Positions 7,970 to 16,682 of a stretch of 64,000 nucleotides of DNA are shown here, one piece after another. Source of the DNA: Bog-756 sp963777665 (GTDB lineage Bacteria; Actinomycetota; Acidimicrobiia; Acidimicrobiales; RAAP-2); the NCBI GenBank assembly GCA_963777665.1, contig CAVZRJ010000001.1, forward strand, positions 124,001 through 188,000. Direction: 5' to 3'. The notes below the pieces were generated by a model. It worked only from the letters and a program-made list of their open reading frames with translations. It was not told where the DNA came from and made no database searches. Position numbers and translations under genes: made by a program. The first letter of the stretch is position 1. Every line of letters begins with the position of its first letter.

Positions 7970-9371
7970 TCCTCACCCTCGACCTCGGGACCACGGTGAC
8001 CAAGGCGGCGCTCTGGGAGCGGGACGGGATGGTCGACCGGGCCGAGGTCGTCGCTGGACATCGACGAGCCCGGAGCCCGGATGGGCGGAGCAGGACCCGC
8101 GCCTGTGGTGGGCGTCGGTGGTCGAGGCCTGCGCCCGTCTGAGAGCCGGTGATCCCGCCCGGCTCGCGTCGGTCGAGGTGGTGGGGTGCACCGGCGCCCG
8201 CGAGACCTTCGGCCTGTTCGACCCGTCCGGCGATCCGATCGGTCCGGCGATCCTGTGGTCGGACAGCCGCGCCGGGTACGAGGCGAGACCGGGGCGCGGT
8301 GTCGGTCGGGGGCGAAGCTGGACTGGGTGACGGTCCACCGACGCGGCGAGCTGGAGGCCAGCGCATGGATCCTCGCCCCGCGTGACCTGGTGGTGTGGCG
8401 GCTCACCGGGCAGGTGGTGACCGATCCCACGCTCGCCTCGCGCACCGGCGTCTACGAACCGGACGGCCGGATCTCGGCGGAGGTGGGCACAGCGGTGGCC
8501 GGACGCCTGCCCCCGGTGGTGCCCTCCGCACGGGTGACCGGCGCGCTCGGGAGCGCCGCAGCGGACGCACTCGGGCTGCACGCCGGCGTGCCGGTGGTCA
8601 TCGGGGCCGGGCGACCGGCCCTGCGAGGTGCTCGGCACCGGCGCGACCTCGTCGCGACCCATGGTGAGCTGGGGAACGACCGCCAACGCGTCGGTGCCCG
8701 TGGCGGACCCACCGCTCGACGGGCCGGCGGGCATGGTGATCACGAGGGCGGCGGACGACGGCTGGCTCCTCGAGGGGGGAGTCTCGGCAGCAGGGTCGTT
8801 GCTCGCCTGGCTGGGCCGGCTGTGCGGGCGCTCGCCTGCCGCCCTGGCCGCGCTCGCCGCACGGTGCCCCCCGGGAGCCCGCGGGGTGACCGCGGTCCCG
8901 TGGTTGGGTGGCGCCCGTGCTCCGTGGTGGCGGCCCGAGGCGGGCGCCGCGTTCCTGGGACTGGCCGACGCCCACGGACCGGCCGATCTGGCCCGGGCAC
9001 TGTTCGAAGCCGTGGCCCGGGACGTCCAGCGGTGCCTCGAGGCGATGCCCGAGGGGCGTCCGCCGGGAACGCGCATGAGCGAGCTGCAGCTGGCCGGAGG
9101 CGGTGCCGACTCGCCGGTCTGGGTCGAGGTCCTCACCGGGTGCACCGGCCTCCCGGCGCGGCGACGACGCTCGGGCCAGGCGGCGTCGGCCGGAGCGGCG
9201 CTGCTGGCTGCGGCGGCGGTCGGGCAGCAGTGGGACCTCGACGTGCTCGATCCCGTCGTGGCACGTGCCGAGCCCGACCCGGACACGGTCCGGCGGTACG
9301 CGGAGCTGCGGCCACAGACGGAGAGGATCGCGTCCACCCTCATCACGCTCGACCCGCCCGGCCGCTCGTAG
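7966..9371 (+). CDS. FGGY-family carbohydrate kinase (several frameshifts)
   Basis: ATP-dependent kinase of the xylulokinase/rhamnulokinase superfamily. The N-terminal phosphate loop is LTLDLGTTVTKAALW. EPGWAEQDPRLWWAS and AILWSDSRAGYEA are classic FGGY N-domain motifs, and KLDWV and LAPRDLVVWRLTG follow. In the C-domain, VLGTGATSS is the adenosine-side glycine loop and QLAGGGADSPVW the second signature. At least five single-base shifts are needed (two near 8055–8080, two or more near 8285–8320, one near 8612). The repaired product is about 465 residues, a normal length. The combination with an aldolase fits ketose catabolism such as a rhamnulose-type route, but specificity is not shown. Confidence 0.75.
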
Positions 9372-9439
9372 CAGCCGGACCATCCGTGCACAGGTACGGG
9401 CCCCGAGCGTCACACCCCCGGCCGAGGACCGTCTGAGGA

Positions 9440-9445
9440 TAGGGT
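9440..9445 (+). promoter_or_regulatory. −10 box of the MFS–ABC fusion gene (leaderless)
   Basis: TAGGGT, then eight bases, then the ATG at 9454. There is no Shine-Dalgarno before the ATG. Same architecture as at 299 and 61489. Confidence 0.5.
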
Positions 9446-9453
9446 TCCCTGCG

Positions 9454-11658
9454 ATGGCCGACCGGGTGGTGTTCGACTTCGCCGTTCCCGATGAGCTCCT
9501 TCAGGCAGTCGTGGCAAAGTCCGGCACGGAGGAGAGCGTCGCCGACCTGGCCGTCATGCCCGGCACCGGAGAGGGGAAACCTCCTCCGCTGATCGGGATC
9601 CTTCGCCAGTACGGGTTCGCCCCACTCGTGCTGCTCACCGCTGCAGCCATCGTGCCCGGCACATTCGGCAGCGGGATCACGATCATCGGCAGCAACCTCG
9701 AGCACTCGTTCCGCATCCACGACGCGGCGCTGGGCGCTCTCGTCTTCGTCGCTGCGGTTGCCCAGCTGCTGTGGGCGGTTCCCCTCGCCCTCTGGGCCGA
9801 TCGCGGGAGCCGCAAGGTGGTGGCGGGAGTGGCCCTCCTGGTGTTCTCGGTGGTTGCACCCCTCATGGCACTCGCCCCCAACGTCTGGGCGTTCACCTTC
9901 CTCTATCTCATCGCGTCGGTGGGCTTCAACGTCAACCAGACCGTTCACAACTCGTATCTCTCCGACGCCTACCCCACTGAGGCCCGCGGCCGGGTCTTCA
10001 GTTGGCACAACCTCTCCGACCCCCTGTCCAACACCATCGGCATCCTGGTGTTCGGGCTCATCGTCACGATCGGGCACAATTGGCGATGGGGGATGTTGAT
10101 CGCCCTCGCAGGGATCCCGCTCGCGCTCTCGCTCTTCACCCTCCACGAGCCGGAAAAGGGTCAGAACGAGTCGAGCAGCATCCTCAAGGCGTCCGGCATG
10201 GATGTCCACTCCCAACAGGAGGCGGCACCCCGGGTGCTGCTCGGGTCGGCCGTCACCCGCCTCCTGCGCATCCGTTCGATCTACTTCGAGCTGGTGGCCG
10301 TCGCCATCATCGGATTCGCCGGGACCGGCGGCCCGCTGTTCGGCAGCCTCTACTTCGCCCGCAGGTGGGGCCTGGACACGGCGCAGCGGAGCGAGGTCTT
10401 TTCGATCATCAATCTCGCGGCGTTCGTCGGCTTGCCATTCGCGTACCTCATCGGCGACCGGATGTTCCGCCGCGCCCCCGAACGTCCGCTGGTGATCGCC
10501 GCAGGGTGCATCTCGGCGTACGGCGTCCTGCTCGTGACCTCGCTGTACATGCCCCACCTCTGGATGGTGGTCACCCTCCAGCTGCTCGCGCAGGCAGCCG
10601 TCTCTCCGCTCGCCATCTGCATCTTCCTCACCCTGGCCGCGACCGCTCCTGCGGAGATGCGCACGATCTGCTTCGCCATGTTCGGGGTCTATGCGCTCGT
10701 CTTCGGCGGGTTCGCGGGCGCCGTGCTGCTCGGGGCGGTCAGCGACGCGGTCGGGTTCCTGCACGGTCCGACCGTCGCCTTGACCCTGATCGGGCCGGTC
10801 TGCGTCCTCGGGGGGTTCATGCTGCTGATCGGCTCCCGATACGTGAGGCGGGACATCACCATGGTGATCGAGGACGTCCTCGAACGGCACGCAGAGGGGC
10901 AGCGTCGCCAGGAGGGAGGGGAGCTCCCCGCGTTGCAGGTCCACAACCTCGACGTCTTCTACGGGGCGAACCAGGTGCTCTTCGACGTGGACTTCGAGGT
11001 CGCCCAGGGGGAGATCGTGGCGCTGCTCGGCACCAACGGCGCCGGCAAGTCCACGCTCCTGCGCACCGTGGCCGGGCTCGAGCACCCCCATCGGGGGGTG
11101 ATCCGGATCCAGGGCACCACCTGTACCTATCTCGAGCCCGAGCAGATCATCGATCGGGGGGTCGGGCTCCTGCTCGGAGGAAAGATGACCTTCCCCGGGC
11201 TCACCGTCCGTGACAACCTCCAGATCGGGGCCTACTCCCTCCGGCACGAGGGCGCACGTGCCCGGTCGTCGATCGACGAGGCACTCGGGCGGTTTCCCGC
11301 CCTCGTCCCGCACCTCCACCAGCCGGCCGGGACCCTCTCGGGTGGCGAGCAGCAGATGCTCGCGCTCGCCCGGGTCATGATGACCAGACCGAGTCTGCTC
11401 CTCATCGACGAGCTGGCCCTGGGCCTGGCGCCGATGGTGGTGGACCACCTGATGACCCTGGTGCGCGAGGTCAACGCCGAAGGGACCAGCGTCGTGCTGG
11501 TGGAGCAGAGCGTCAACCGGGCGATGACCCTGGCCCAGCGCGCCGTGTTCCTCGAGCGGGGCGAAGTCCGCTTCGACGGGCCCATCGACGATCTGCTCGC
11601 ACGTCCCGACCTCCTTCGCCCGGTCTTTCTCGGTGCCGTAGCGGACGGCCTCGGGTAG
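9454..11658 (+). CDS. MFS permease fused to a LivF-type ABC ATPase
   Basis: A single unbroken 734-residue protein. Residues about 50–465 are an MFS permease with roughly 12 hydrophobic segments; ALWADRGSRKVVAG is the loop 2–3 motif. Residues about 490–730 are an ABC ATPase of the LivF branched-chain-amino-acid type: Walker A LGTNGAGKST, signature LSGGEQQ, Walker B LLLIDELALGLAP and the H-loop region replaced by VLVEQS as in LivF. It opens an operon with LivHM and LivG, so the ATPase half presumably pairs with LivG on the LivHM channel. The role of the MFS half is unknown. The reading frame is clean across the junction, so the fusion is not an indel artefact. Substrate unknown. Confidence 0.85.
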   Translation: MADRVVFDFAVPDELLQAVVAKSGTEESVADLAVMPGTGEGKPPPLIGILRQYGFAPLVLLTAAAIVPGTFGSGITIIGSNLEHSFRIHDAALGALVFVAAVAQLLWAVPLALWADRGSRKVVAGVALLVFSVVAPLMALAPNVWAFTFLYLIASVGFNVNQTVHNSYLSDAYPTEARGRVFSWHNLSDPLSNTIGILVFGLIVTIGHNWRWGMLIALAGIPLALSLFTLHEPEKGQNESSSILKASGMDVHSQQEAAPRVLLGSAVTRLLRIRSIYFELVAVAIIGFAGTGGPLFGSLYFARRWGLDTAQRSEVFSIINLAAFVGLPFAYLIGDRMFRRAPERPLVIAAGCISAYGVLLVTSLYMPHLWMVVTLQLLAQAAVSPLAICIFLTLAATAPAEMRTICFAMFGVYALVFGGFAGAVLLGAVSDAVGFLHGPTVALTLIGPVCVLGGFMLLIGSRYVRRDITMVIEDVLERHAEGQRRQEGGELPALQVHNLDVFYGANQVLFDVDFEVAQGEIVALLGTNGAGKSTLLRTVAGLEHPHRGVIRIQGTTCTYLEPEQIIDRGVGLLLGGKMTFPGLTVRDNLQIGAYSLRHEGARARSSIDEALGRFPALVPHLHQPAGTLSGGEQQMLALARVMMTRPSLLLIDELALGLAPMVVDHLMTLVREVNAEGTSVVLVEQSVNRAMTLAQRAVFLERGEVRFDGPIDDLLARPDLLRPVFLGAVADGLG

Positions 11659-11663
11659 CCCGG

Positions 11664-13665
11664 GTGTCGATCCCGAGCTTCGTCCTGGTCCAGGGGGTCG
11701 CCACCGGCGTGGTCTACGGGCTCCTGGCCATGGGCCTGGTGCTCATCTACCGGGCCAACCGGGTGCTCAATTTCGCCCAGGGACAGCTCGGGGTCGTCGG
11801 GGCGGTGTTCCTGGTCAAGTGCTATTACAACTTCGGGTTCAACTACTGGTTCGCCCTCGCCCTGGCCCTGGCCCTGGCTGTGGGGATCGGCTCGCTGTGC
11901 GAGCTGTTGCTGCGCCGTCTCAACGACCGCCCGCGGGTGTTGGTGATGGTGGCAACGATCGGGCTCAGCCAGGTGCTCTTCGTCTTCACCGCGCTGCCGT
12001 TCATCCGCCCGAGCAACCTCTACCGCCCGTTCCCCGTTCCGTTCGACCTCAGCTTCCGCGTCGGCACGTATCTCTTCACTCCGGGACAGGTGCTTGCGCT
12101 GGTGGTCGCCCCGCTGGTGGCGCTTGCCCTGGTGGCGTTCGTCCGGTGGTCGCCATGGGGTCTCGCCATGCGGGCCACCACCGAGAACAGCGACTCCGCC
12201 AGGTTGTCGGGCATCTGGGTCCGGCGAACCTCCAACGTGGCATGGATGCTCGCCGGGCTCCTGTCCGCCTTCACGGCTGTCCTCGCCGCGCCGGGCCAGA
12301 CATCGTCCCTCACCCAGGTGCTGAGTCCGGAACTGCTGCTGCTCGCGCTGACCGCCGCCATGGTCGGCGCCATGGTCAATCTGACCGTGGCCTTCGTCGC
12401 CGCGGTCGGGGTGGGGGTGATCCAGGAGGTGCTGGTGTGGAACCTGTCCAGCACGGCCCAGGTCGATCTGGTCCTCTTCTTCATCGTGTCGGCGGTCCTG
12501 CTGGTCCGCATCGCCGCCCTCCAGCTCCGGGGATCGGACGACGGGGCGACCACCTGGCGCGAGAGCTCGCGTGCTGCGGTCCGCGTCCCCGATGCACTGC
12601 GACGCACGGTCGGGAGGTCCGGCACGGTCCTGACCGTGGTGGTCGTCGTCCTCCTCCCACTGGTGGTCAGCACCGGACGGTCGTTCCTCATCTCGCAGAT
12701 CTGCGTGTACGCCATGATCGCCCTGTCGTCTGACCGTGCTGACCGGCTGGGCGGGCCAGGTCTCGCTCGGACAGTTCGGGCTGGTGGCGTGCGGGGCGCT
12801 GATGGCGACCCATCTCGGTCGGAGCGTCCCCCTCGTCCTGCTCCTCCCCTTCGCCGGGGTGGTGACCGCGGTCATCGCGGTGCTGGTGGGCCTGCCTGCC
12901 CTTCGGGTACGCGGGCTGTACCTTGCGGTGAGCACGCTGGCGTTCAGTCTCTGGCTCATGCAGTCGGTCCTCTCGACGCCGTGCTGGAACCTTCCGCTGC
13001 TGGGCAGGCGCCTCTGCACCGGGCTCCCGAACCCGCAGTCCACGCTGCTGGCCCGGCCGACTTTCCTCGGCATCGGTCTCAACTCGGAGCGCGCCTTCGC
13101 ATGGTTCAGCCTGGCCCTCCTCGTCGCCACCGTCGGCATGGTCACGGTCTGGCGCGACCGTGGCGTTGCCCGTCGATTGGTTGCCGTGCGCGACAACGAG
13201 ACCGGTGCAGCGGCGCTCGGGGTCCCTCTCGCCCGCACCAAACTGCTCGCGTTCGCACTCTCCGGGTTCATCGCCGGGTACGCCGGGGTGTGCCTCGCGT
13301 TCGCCACCGAGCGCATCTCGACGGCCACATTCGATCCCACCCTCTCCATCCTGGTCGTCTCGATGGTGGTCATCGGCGGGATGGACTCGGTGGCCGGAGC
13401 GGTGCTCGGCGCCGTCTACCTGGTGGGGTTGCCGGCGCTGGTCGGGACCACGCCGACCATCCAATTCCTGACCAGCGGTCTCGGATTGCTGGCCTTCATC
13501 CTCTACCTCCCCGGCGGCCTGGCCGAGCTGCTCCACCGCTTCGGCGATCTGGTGGCGGAGGGAGTCGTCCGCTTGCGTGCAGGGGGGTCTCGTGGCCCCG
13601 GGGCAGGTGCGGCCACGACGGAGGCGGAGCCGGATCCGGCGCCGGTGGCGGGAGTGGCCACGTGA
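11664..13665 (+). CDS. Fused LivH–LivM branched-chain-type ABC permease (one frameshift)
   Basis: The GTG at 11664 lies five bases after the previous stop. The first half (to about residue 330) is LivH-like: GVVYGLLAMGLVLIYRANRVLNFAQGQLG is the start of the fold, with about eight membrane segments. The second half is LivM-like: LTGWAGQVSLGQFG, LRVRGLYLAVSTLAF and RLVAVRDNETGAAALG. At about 12730 an extra T (…LSSD instead of …LSLT) moves the frame +1 exactly where LivM would begin in mid-helix. There is no start codon or ribosome-binding site there, so one fused gene with a sequence indel is likelier than two genes. A hydrophilic Ala/Glu/Pro tail ends the protein. TGA overlaps the LivG GTG. 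Confidence 0.75.
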
Positions 13666-14546
13666 GGGAGCTGCTCCCGCGGGACCACTCCGGGGGACCG
13701 GCACGGCTCGACGTCCGCGGCGTGGCCGTCCAATTCGGAGGCGTCCTGGCGCTCGACTTCGTCGATCTCCTCGCCGAGCCGGGGTGGATCGTCGGCCTCA
13801 TCGGACCGAACGGCTCGGGCAAGACGACCTTGCTCAACGTGATCTCCGGCCTGATCACGCCGCGGGCGGGGACGGTCACTCTCGACGGCGTGGCGCTCGA
13901 CGGCTACCTGTCCGAGGAACGGACCGGCATCGGGGTCGTCCGGTCCTTCCAGGACTGCCGGCTGTTCCCCGACCTGCAGGTGGAGGACGTCCTGCTGGTC
14001 GCGCTCGACACCCAACGTCCGGTGGGCGTGGCGTCGTCCACCCTGCAGATGCCGTGGGCCCGCCACTCCGAGCGGTCCAAGCGCGCCGAGGTGAACGACG
14101 TGATCGGGTCGTTCGGCATCGGGCCGTTCCGGCACCACCGCATCTCCGAGCTGTCGACGGGGACCCGGCGGGTGGTGGATCTGGCCTCGATCGTGCTGGC
14201 CCGACCCAGACTCCTCCTGCTCGACGAACCGACCGCCGGGATCGCCCAGCGCGAGGCGGAGGCGTTCATCCCACTGCTGTCCCGACTCCGCGAGGTCGCC
14301 GACACCACCATTGTGCTCGTCGAGCACGACGTCCCGATGGTGTTCGAGCTGTGTACGAGGGTGGTGATGATGGAGTCCGGCCGGGTGGTGTCCACGGGGA
14401 CCCCCGACGAGGTGGCACGGGACCCTCGGGCGGTCGCCGCCTACCTGGGTGCGAGCGACGCAGCGTTGTCGGTGTCGGGGATGGCACCGGCCCGGGTCAG
14501 CGGACCGGACGAGTCGGGCGGGCCGGCTCCTGGGGACGGGTCGTGA
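13662..14546 (+). CDS. livG: LivG-type ABC transporter ATP-binding protein
   Basis: Nucleotide-binding subunit of a HAAT-type importer, 294 residues. Walker A is IGPNGSGKTT and Walker B LLLLDEPTAGI; the LivG-typical insertion with GVVRSFQDCRLFPDLQVEDVL lies between. The signature is ELSTGTRRVVDLA rather than LSGGQ, a variant common in LivG proteins. VEHDVPMVFELC is the H-loop. The GTG start overlaps the LivM stop (GTGA), so it is translationally coupled. It follows the fused LivHM and works with the LivF-like half of the MFS fusion. The C-terminal tail (PARVSGPDESGGPAPGDGS) is low-complexity. Confidence 0.85.
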   Translation: MRELLPRDHSGGPARLDVRGVAVQFGGVLALDFVDLLAEPGWIVGLIGPNGSGKTTLLNVISGLITPRAGTVTLDGVALDGYLSEERTGIGVVRSFQDCRLFPDLQVEDVLLVALDTQRPVGVASSTLQMPWARHSERSKRAEVNDVIGSFGIGPFRHHRISELSTGTRRVVDLASIVLARPRLLLLDEPTAGIAQREAEAFIPLLSRLREVADTTIVLVEHDVPMVFELCTRVVMMESGRVVSTGTPDEVARDPRAVAAYLGASDAALSVSGMAPARVSGPDESGGPAPGDGS

Positions 14547-14565
14547 GGGGCCGGTCCCTGTGGGA

Positions 14566-15417
14566 TCAGCGCTCGGGCATTGCCGGACCGAAGGGGGCGT
14601 CTCCCTTGAGGGTGACCCGGTGGGCCAGCCGGAGTGCGTCGCCGTAGTCGTCGATGGCGTAGTGGAGGGTCGCCCGGTTGTCCCAGAAGGCGACCGATCC
14701 GGGTTGCCAGCGGAAGCGGCAGGTGAGCTCCGGCTGCTGACAGTGGCGGTAGAGCATGTCGAGCACGGCCGAGCTCTCGTTGGGCGACAGACCGAGGATG
14801 AGCTGCGTGAAGTGGGGGTTCACGAAGAGGCCGCGGCGGCCGGACTCGGGATGCGTGCGCACGACCGGGTGGATGCTGGGCAACAGCTTCTCGAAGTGTT
14901 CGCCGTGCCAGTCGTATCCGCCCCGCTCGTCCACCTCGGCGGCGAACCACGGGTCGTGGTGCACTGCGATCAGGGTGTCGCACATGGCCCGTACCGGTTC
15001 GGCCAGTCGGTCGTAGGCGTCCTGCAGGCTCGCCCAGCAGGTGTCGCCCCCGGCCTCGGGGCAGATGGTCATGTAGAGGATCGAGCCGAGGGGGGGCGTC
15101 TGCAGGAAGGTCACATCGGTGTGCCACCAGTTGGCCCGGTCCTCGCGGCTGTCGATCGCCAGCACTTCGGGGTGCGCCTCGACGGCCGGGATGACCGGGT
15201 GCCCTTCGGTGAGCTCGCCGAACTGTCGGCCGAAGGCGGCCTGCTGGCCGGGGGTGAGCTCCTGATCGCGAAAGAACACCACGTGGTGGGTGTTGAGGGC
15301 GGCACGCACCTCCTGCACCTGGGTGTCGCTCAACGGCCGGGAGAGGTCGAGGCCACCGATCTCGGCACCGATGATCGGGGACAGGGGCCGGATGTCGAGC
15401 CGCTGGTCTACTGGCAT
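14566..15417 (-). CDS. TauD/TfdA-family Fe(II)/2-oxoglutarate dioxygenase
   Basis: 283-residue non-heme iron dioxygenase. The iron ligands are visible as His and Asp in WWHTDVTF and a distal His in ATLHYAIDDY. The 2-oxoglutarate-binding Arg is in LAHRVTLKG. The N-terminus (IRPLSPIIGAEIGGLDLS…VVFFRDQELTPGQQ) is typical of TauD, 2,4-D dioxygenase and alkylsulfatase-type members, which hydroxylate a carbon next to a sulfonate, ether or sulfate. The substrate cannot be read from sequence. It ends 19 bases from the LivG stop (convergent) and starts 180 bases from the divergent hydrolase. Confidence 0.85.
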   Translation of the reverse strand: MPVDQRLDIRPLSPIIGAEIGGLDLSRPLSDTQVQEVRAALNTHHVVFFRDQELTPGQQAAFGRQFGELTEGHPVIPAVEAHPEVLAIDSREDRANWWHTDVTFLQTPPLGSILYMTICPEAGGDTCWASLQDAYDRLAEPVRAMCDTLIAVHHDPWFAAEVDERGGYDWHGEHFEKLLPSIHPVVRTHPESGRRGLFVNPHFTQLILGLSPNESSAVLDMLYRHCQQPELTCRFRWQPGSVAFWDNRATLHYAIDDYGDALRLAHRVTLKGDAPFGPAMPER

Positions 15418-15597
15418 ACCCCCAGTGTGGCCGGACAGGGATGGCCCCTCAACCCCGATCGTCGGATGCCGGCGGTGCTCGGGCCCCGGCCGTCCGTTCG
15501 GAGGGCGGGACGGCCCGTGTGGCAGCGTGGAGGAGGGCCCGTCCGGGGCCGACCCGGATGATGCCCGAATGGGAACCCGCACGAGAGGACGACCACC

Positions 15598-16650
15598 GTG
15601 ACCACCGTGAGACCCGAGGAACCCCGGCTGCGGAACTTCTCGCCCTGGTTCCAGGTGGTGAGCCGCCTGATGATCACCGAGGAGGTCGACCCGCTGCCGG
15701 ACGACGACCTCCCCAGCTTCGACTCGTGGCGATCCCGGTTCGAGGCGCGGTTCCGAAGCGAGCTCGAGCCGTGGCCCGTGGCGGTGCCCCTGCAGCTCGA
15801 GGTCGACGACGGGGTCCCCTGCGACGGCTTCCACCGACACCGCGTGGTCTTCGACTCAGAGGACACGATGTCGGTTCCGGCCTATCTGTTGGTGCCCGAC
15901 GGACGGCAGGCTCCCGGATCCGCCGTGTTGGCGGTCCACGGGCACGGCCCCGGGAAGTCGCGGATCTGCGGCATGTTGCCCGACGACGAGCCCGGCATGG
16001 ACTATGCGGTGCAGCTGGCCCGCCGGGGCCACGTCGTCCTCGCGCCCGACCTGCGCTGCTTCGGAGAGCGGCTCGACTGGAACCCCCCCGATCACTACGC
16101 GTGCGACACCAACCTGGTCCACCAGTTCATGGCCGGATGGAACCCGCTCACCCAGAACCTGTGGGACCTGGCCCGGTGCCTCGACGTGCTGGAGCAGCAT
16201 CCGCTGGTGGACGGATCACGCATGGGCGTCGTGGGCTTCTCCTACGGCGGGACGGCCGCCCTCTTCCTGGCCGCCTGCGACACCCGGGTGGCCGCTGCAG
16301 TGGTGAGCGGGTACTTCTCGTCGTGGGCGGAGGCACACAAGATGCCCTGGAACATGTGCGGCTCACAGGTGCTCGACGCCATGCTCGGCCGGATGGAGCA
16401 CGCCGACATCGGCGCGTTGATCGCCCCCCGACCGCTGTTCGTGGAGACCGGGCGCGACGACCCACTCTTCCCCGTCGCCGCGGCCACGACGGCGGTGGCC
16501 CGCCTCCGCCGTGTCTACGACCACTTCGGGTCCGGTGACCTCCTCGAGCACGAGGTGTTCGAGGGAGAGCACCAGTGGCACGGCGTGGGTGCCCTCCGCT
16601 TCGTGGACGATCGCTTGGGTGGTCGCGCCGTCGGGGACATCCGACCGTGA
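15598..16650 (+). CDS. Alpha/beta hydrolase, dienelactone-hydrolase/acetyl-xylan-esterase-like
   Basis: 350 residues with no signal peptide. The GTG at 15598 follows GAGAGGA. The core has an HGHGPGKS oxyanion loop, a nucleophile elbow GFSYGG, the acidic residue region ETGRDDPLFP and a His in GEHQWHG. PAYLLVPDG and the long lid with HYACDTNLVHQFMAGWNP resemble the large-substrate esterases of the prolyl-oligopeptidase-like and DLH branches. Probably an esterase acting on a carbohydrate or lactone ester; the neighbours (TauD, NagB) do not define it. Convergent with nagB-like; a short inverted repeat lies in the 32-base gap. Confidence 0.7.
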   Translation: MTTVRPEEPRLRNFSPWFQVVSRLMITEEVDPLPDDDLPSFDSWRSRFEARFRSELEPWPVAVPLQLEVDDGVPCDGFHRHRVVFDSEDTMSVPAYLLVPDGRQAPGSAVLAVHGHGPGKSRICGMLPDDEPGMDYAVQLARRGHVVLAPDLRCFGERLDWNPPDHYACDTNLVHQFMAGWNPLTQNLWDLARCLDVLEQHPLVDGSRMGVVGFSYGGTAALFLAACDTRVAAAVVSGYFSSWAEAHKMPWNMCGSQVLDAMLGRMEHADIGALIAPRPLFVETGRDDPLFPVAAATTAVARLRRVYDHFGSGDLLEHEVFEGEHQWHGVGALRFVDDRLGGRAVGDIRP

Positions 16651-16665
16651 CCGCCCGGACAGGGT

Positions 16666-16680
16666 TCAGCTCGCGGCTGA
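16666..16680. terminator. Small hairpin between convergent genes
   Basis: TCAGC–TCGCG–GCTGA can form a five-base-pair stem with a five-base loop in the 32-base gap between the converging hydrolase and NagB genes. It has no T-run and is weak, so a terminator role is only possible. Confidence 0.2.
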
Positions 16681-16682
16681 CC

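Noticed and set aside
4837..8142. A 1101-codon open frame covering GH4, the dehydrogenase and further
   Set aside because: Only the GH4 part and the first ~35 residues of the dehydrogenase are sense; the rest is an arginine/proline-rich shadow of genes in another frame. The dehydrogenase has its own GAGGAGG and ATG.
9343..11448. A 701-codon minus-strand frame opposite the MFS–ABC fusion (and a similar one at 11232–13373)
   Set aside because: Same type of antisense shadow, with no motif; codon third positions are GC-rich only on the plus strand.
11664..14546. One continuous frame from LivH to LivG, as if a single 960-residue fusion
   Set aside because: The middle third (12735–13660) is read in the wrong frame; LivM is encoded there in the next frame with all its motifs. 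The frame agreement of LivH and LivG is chance after one indel.
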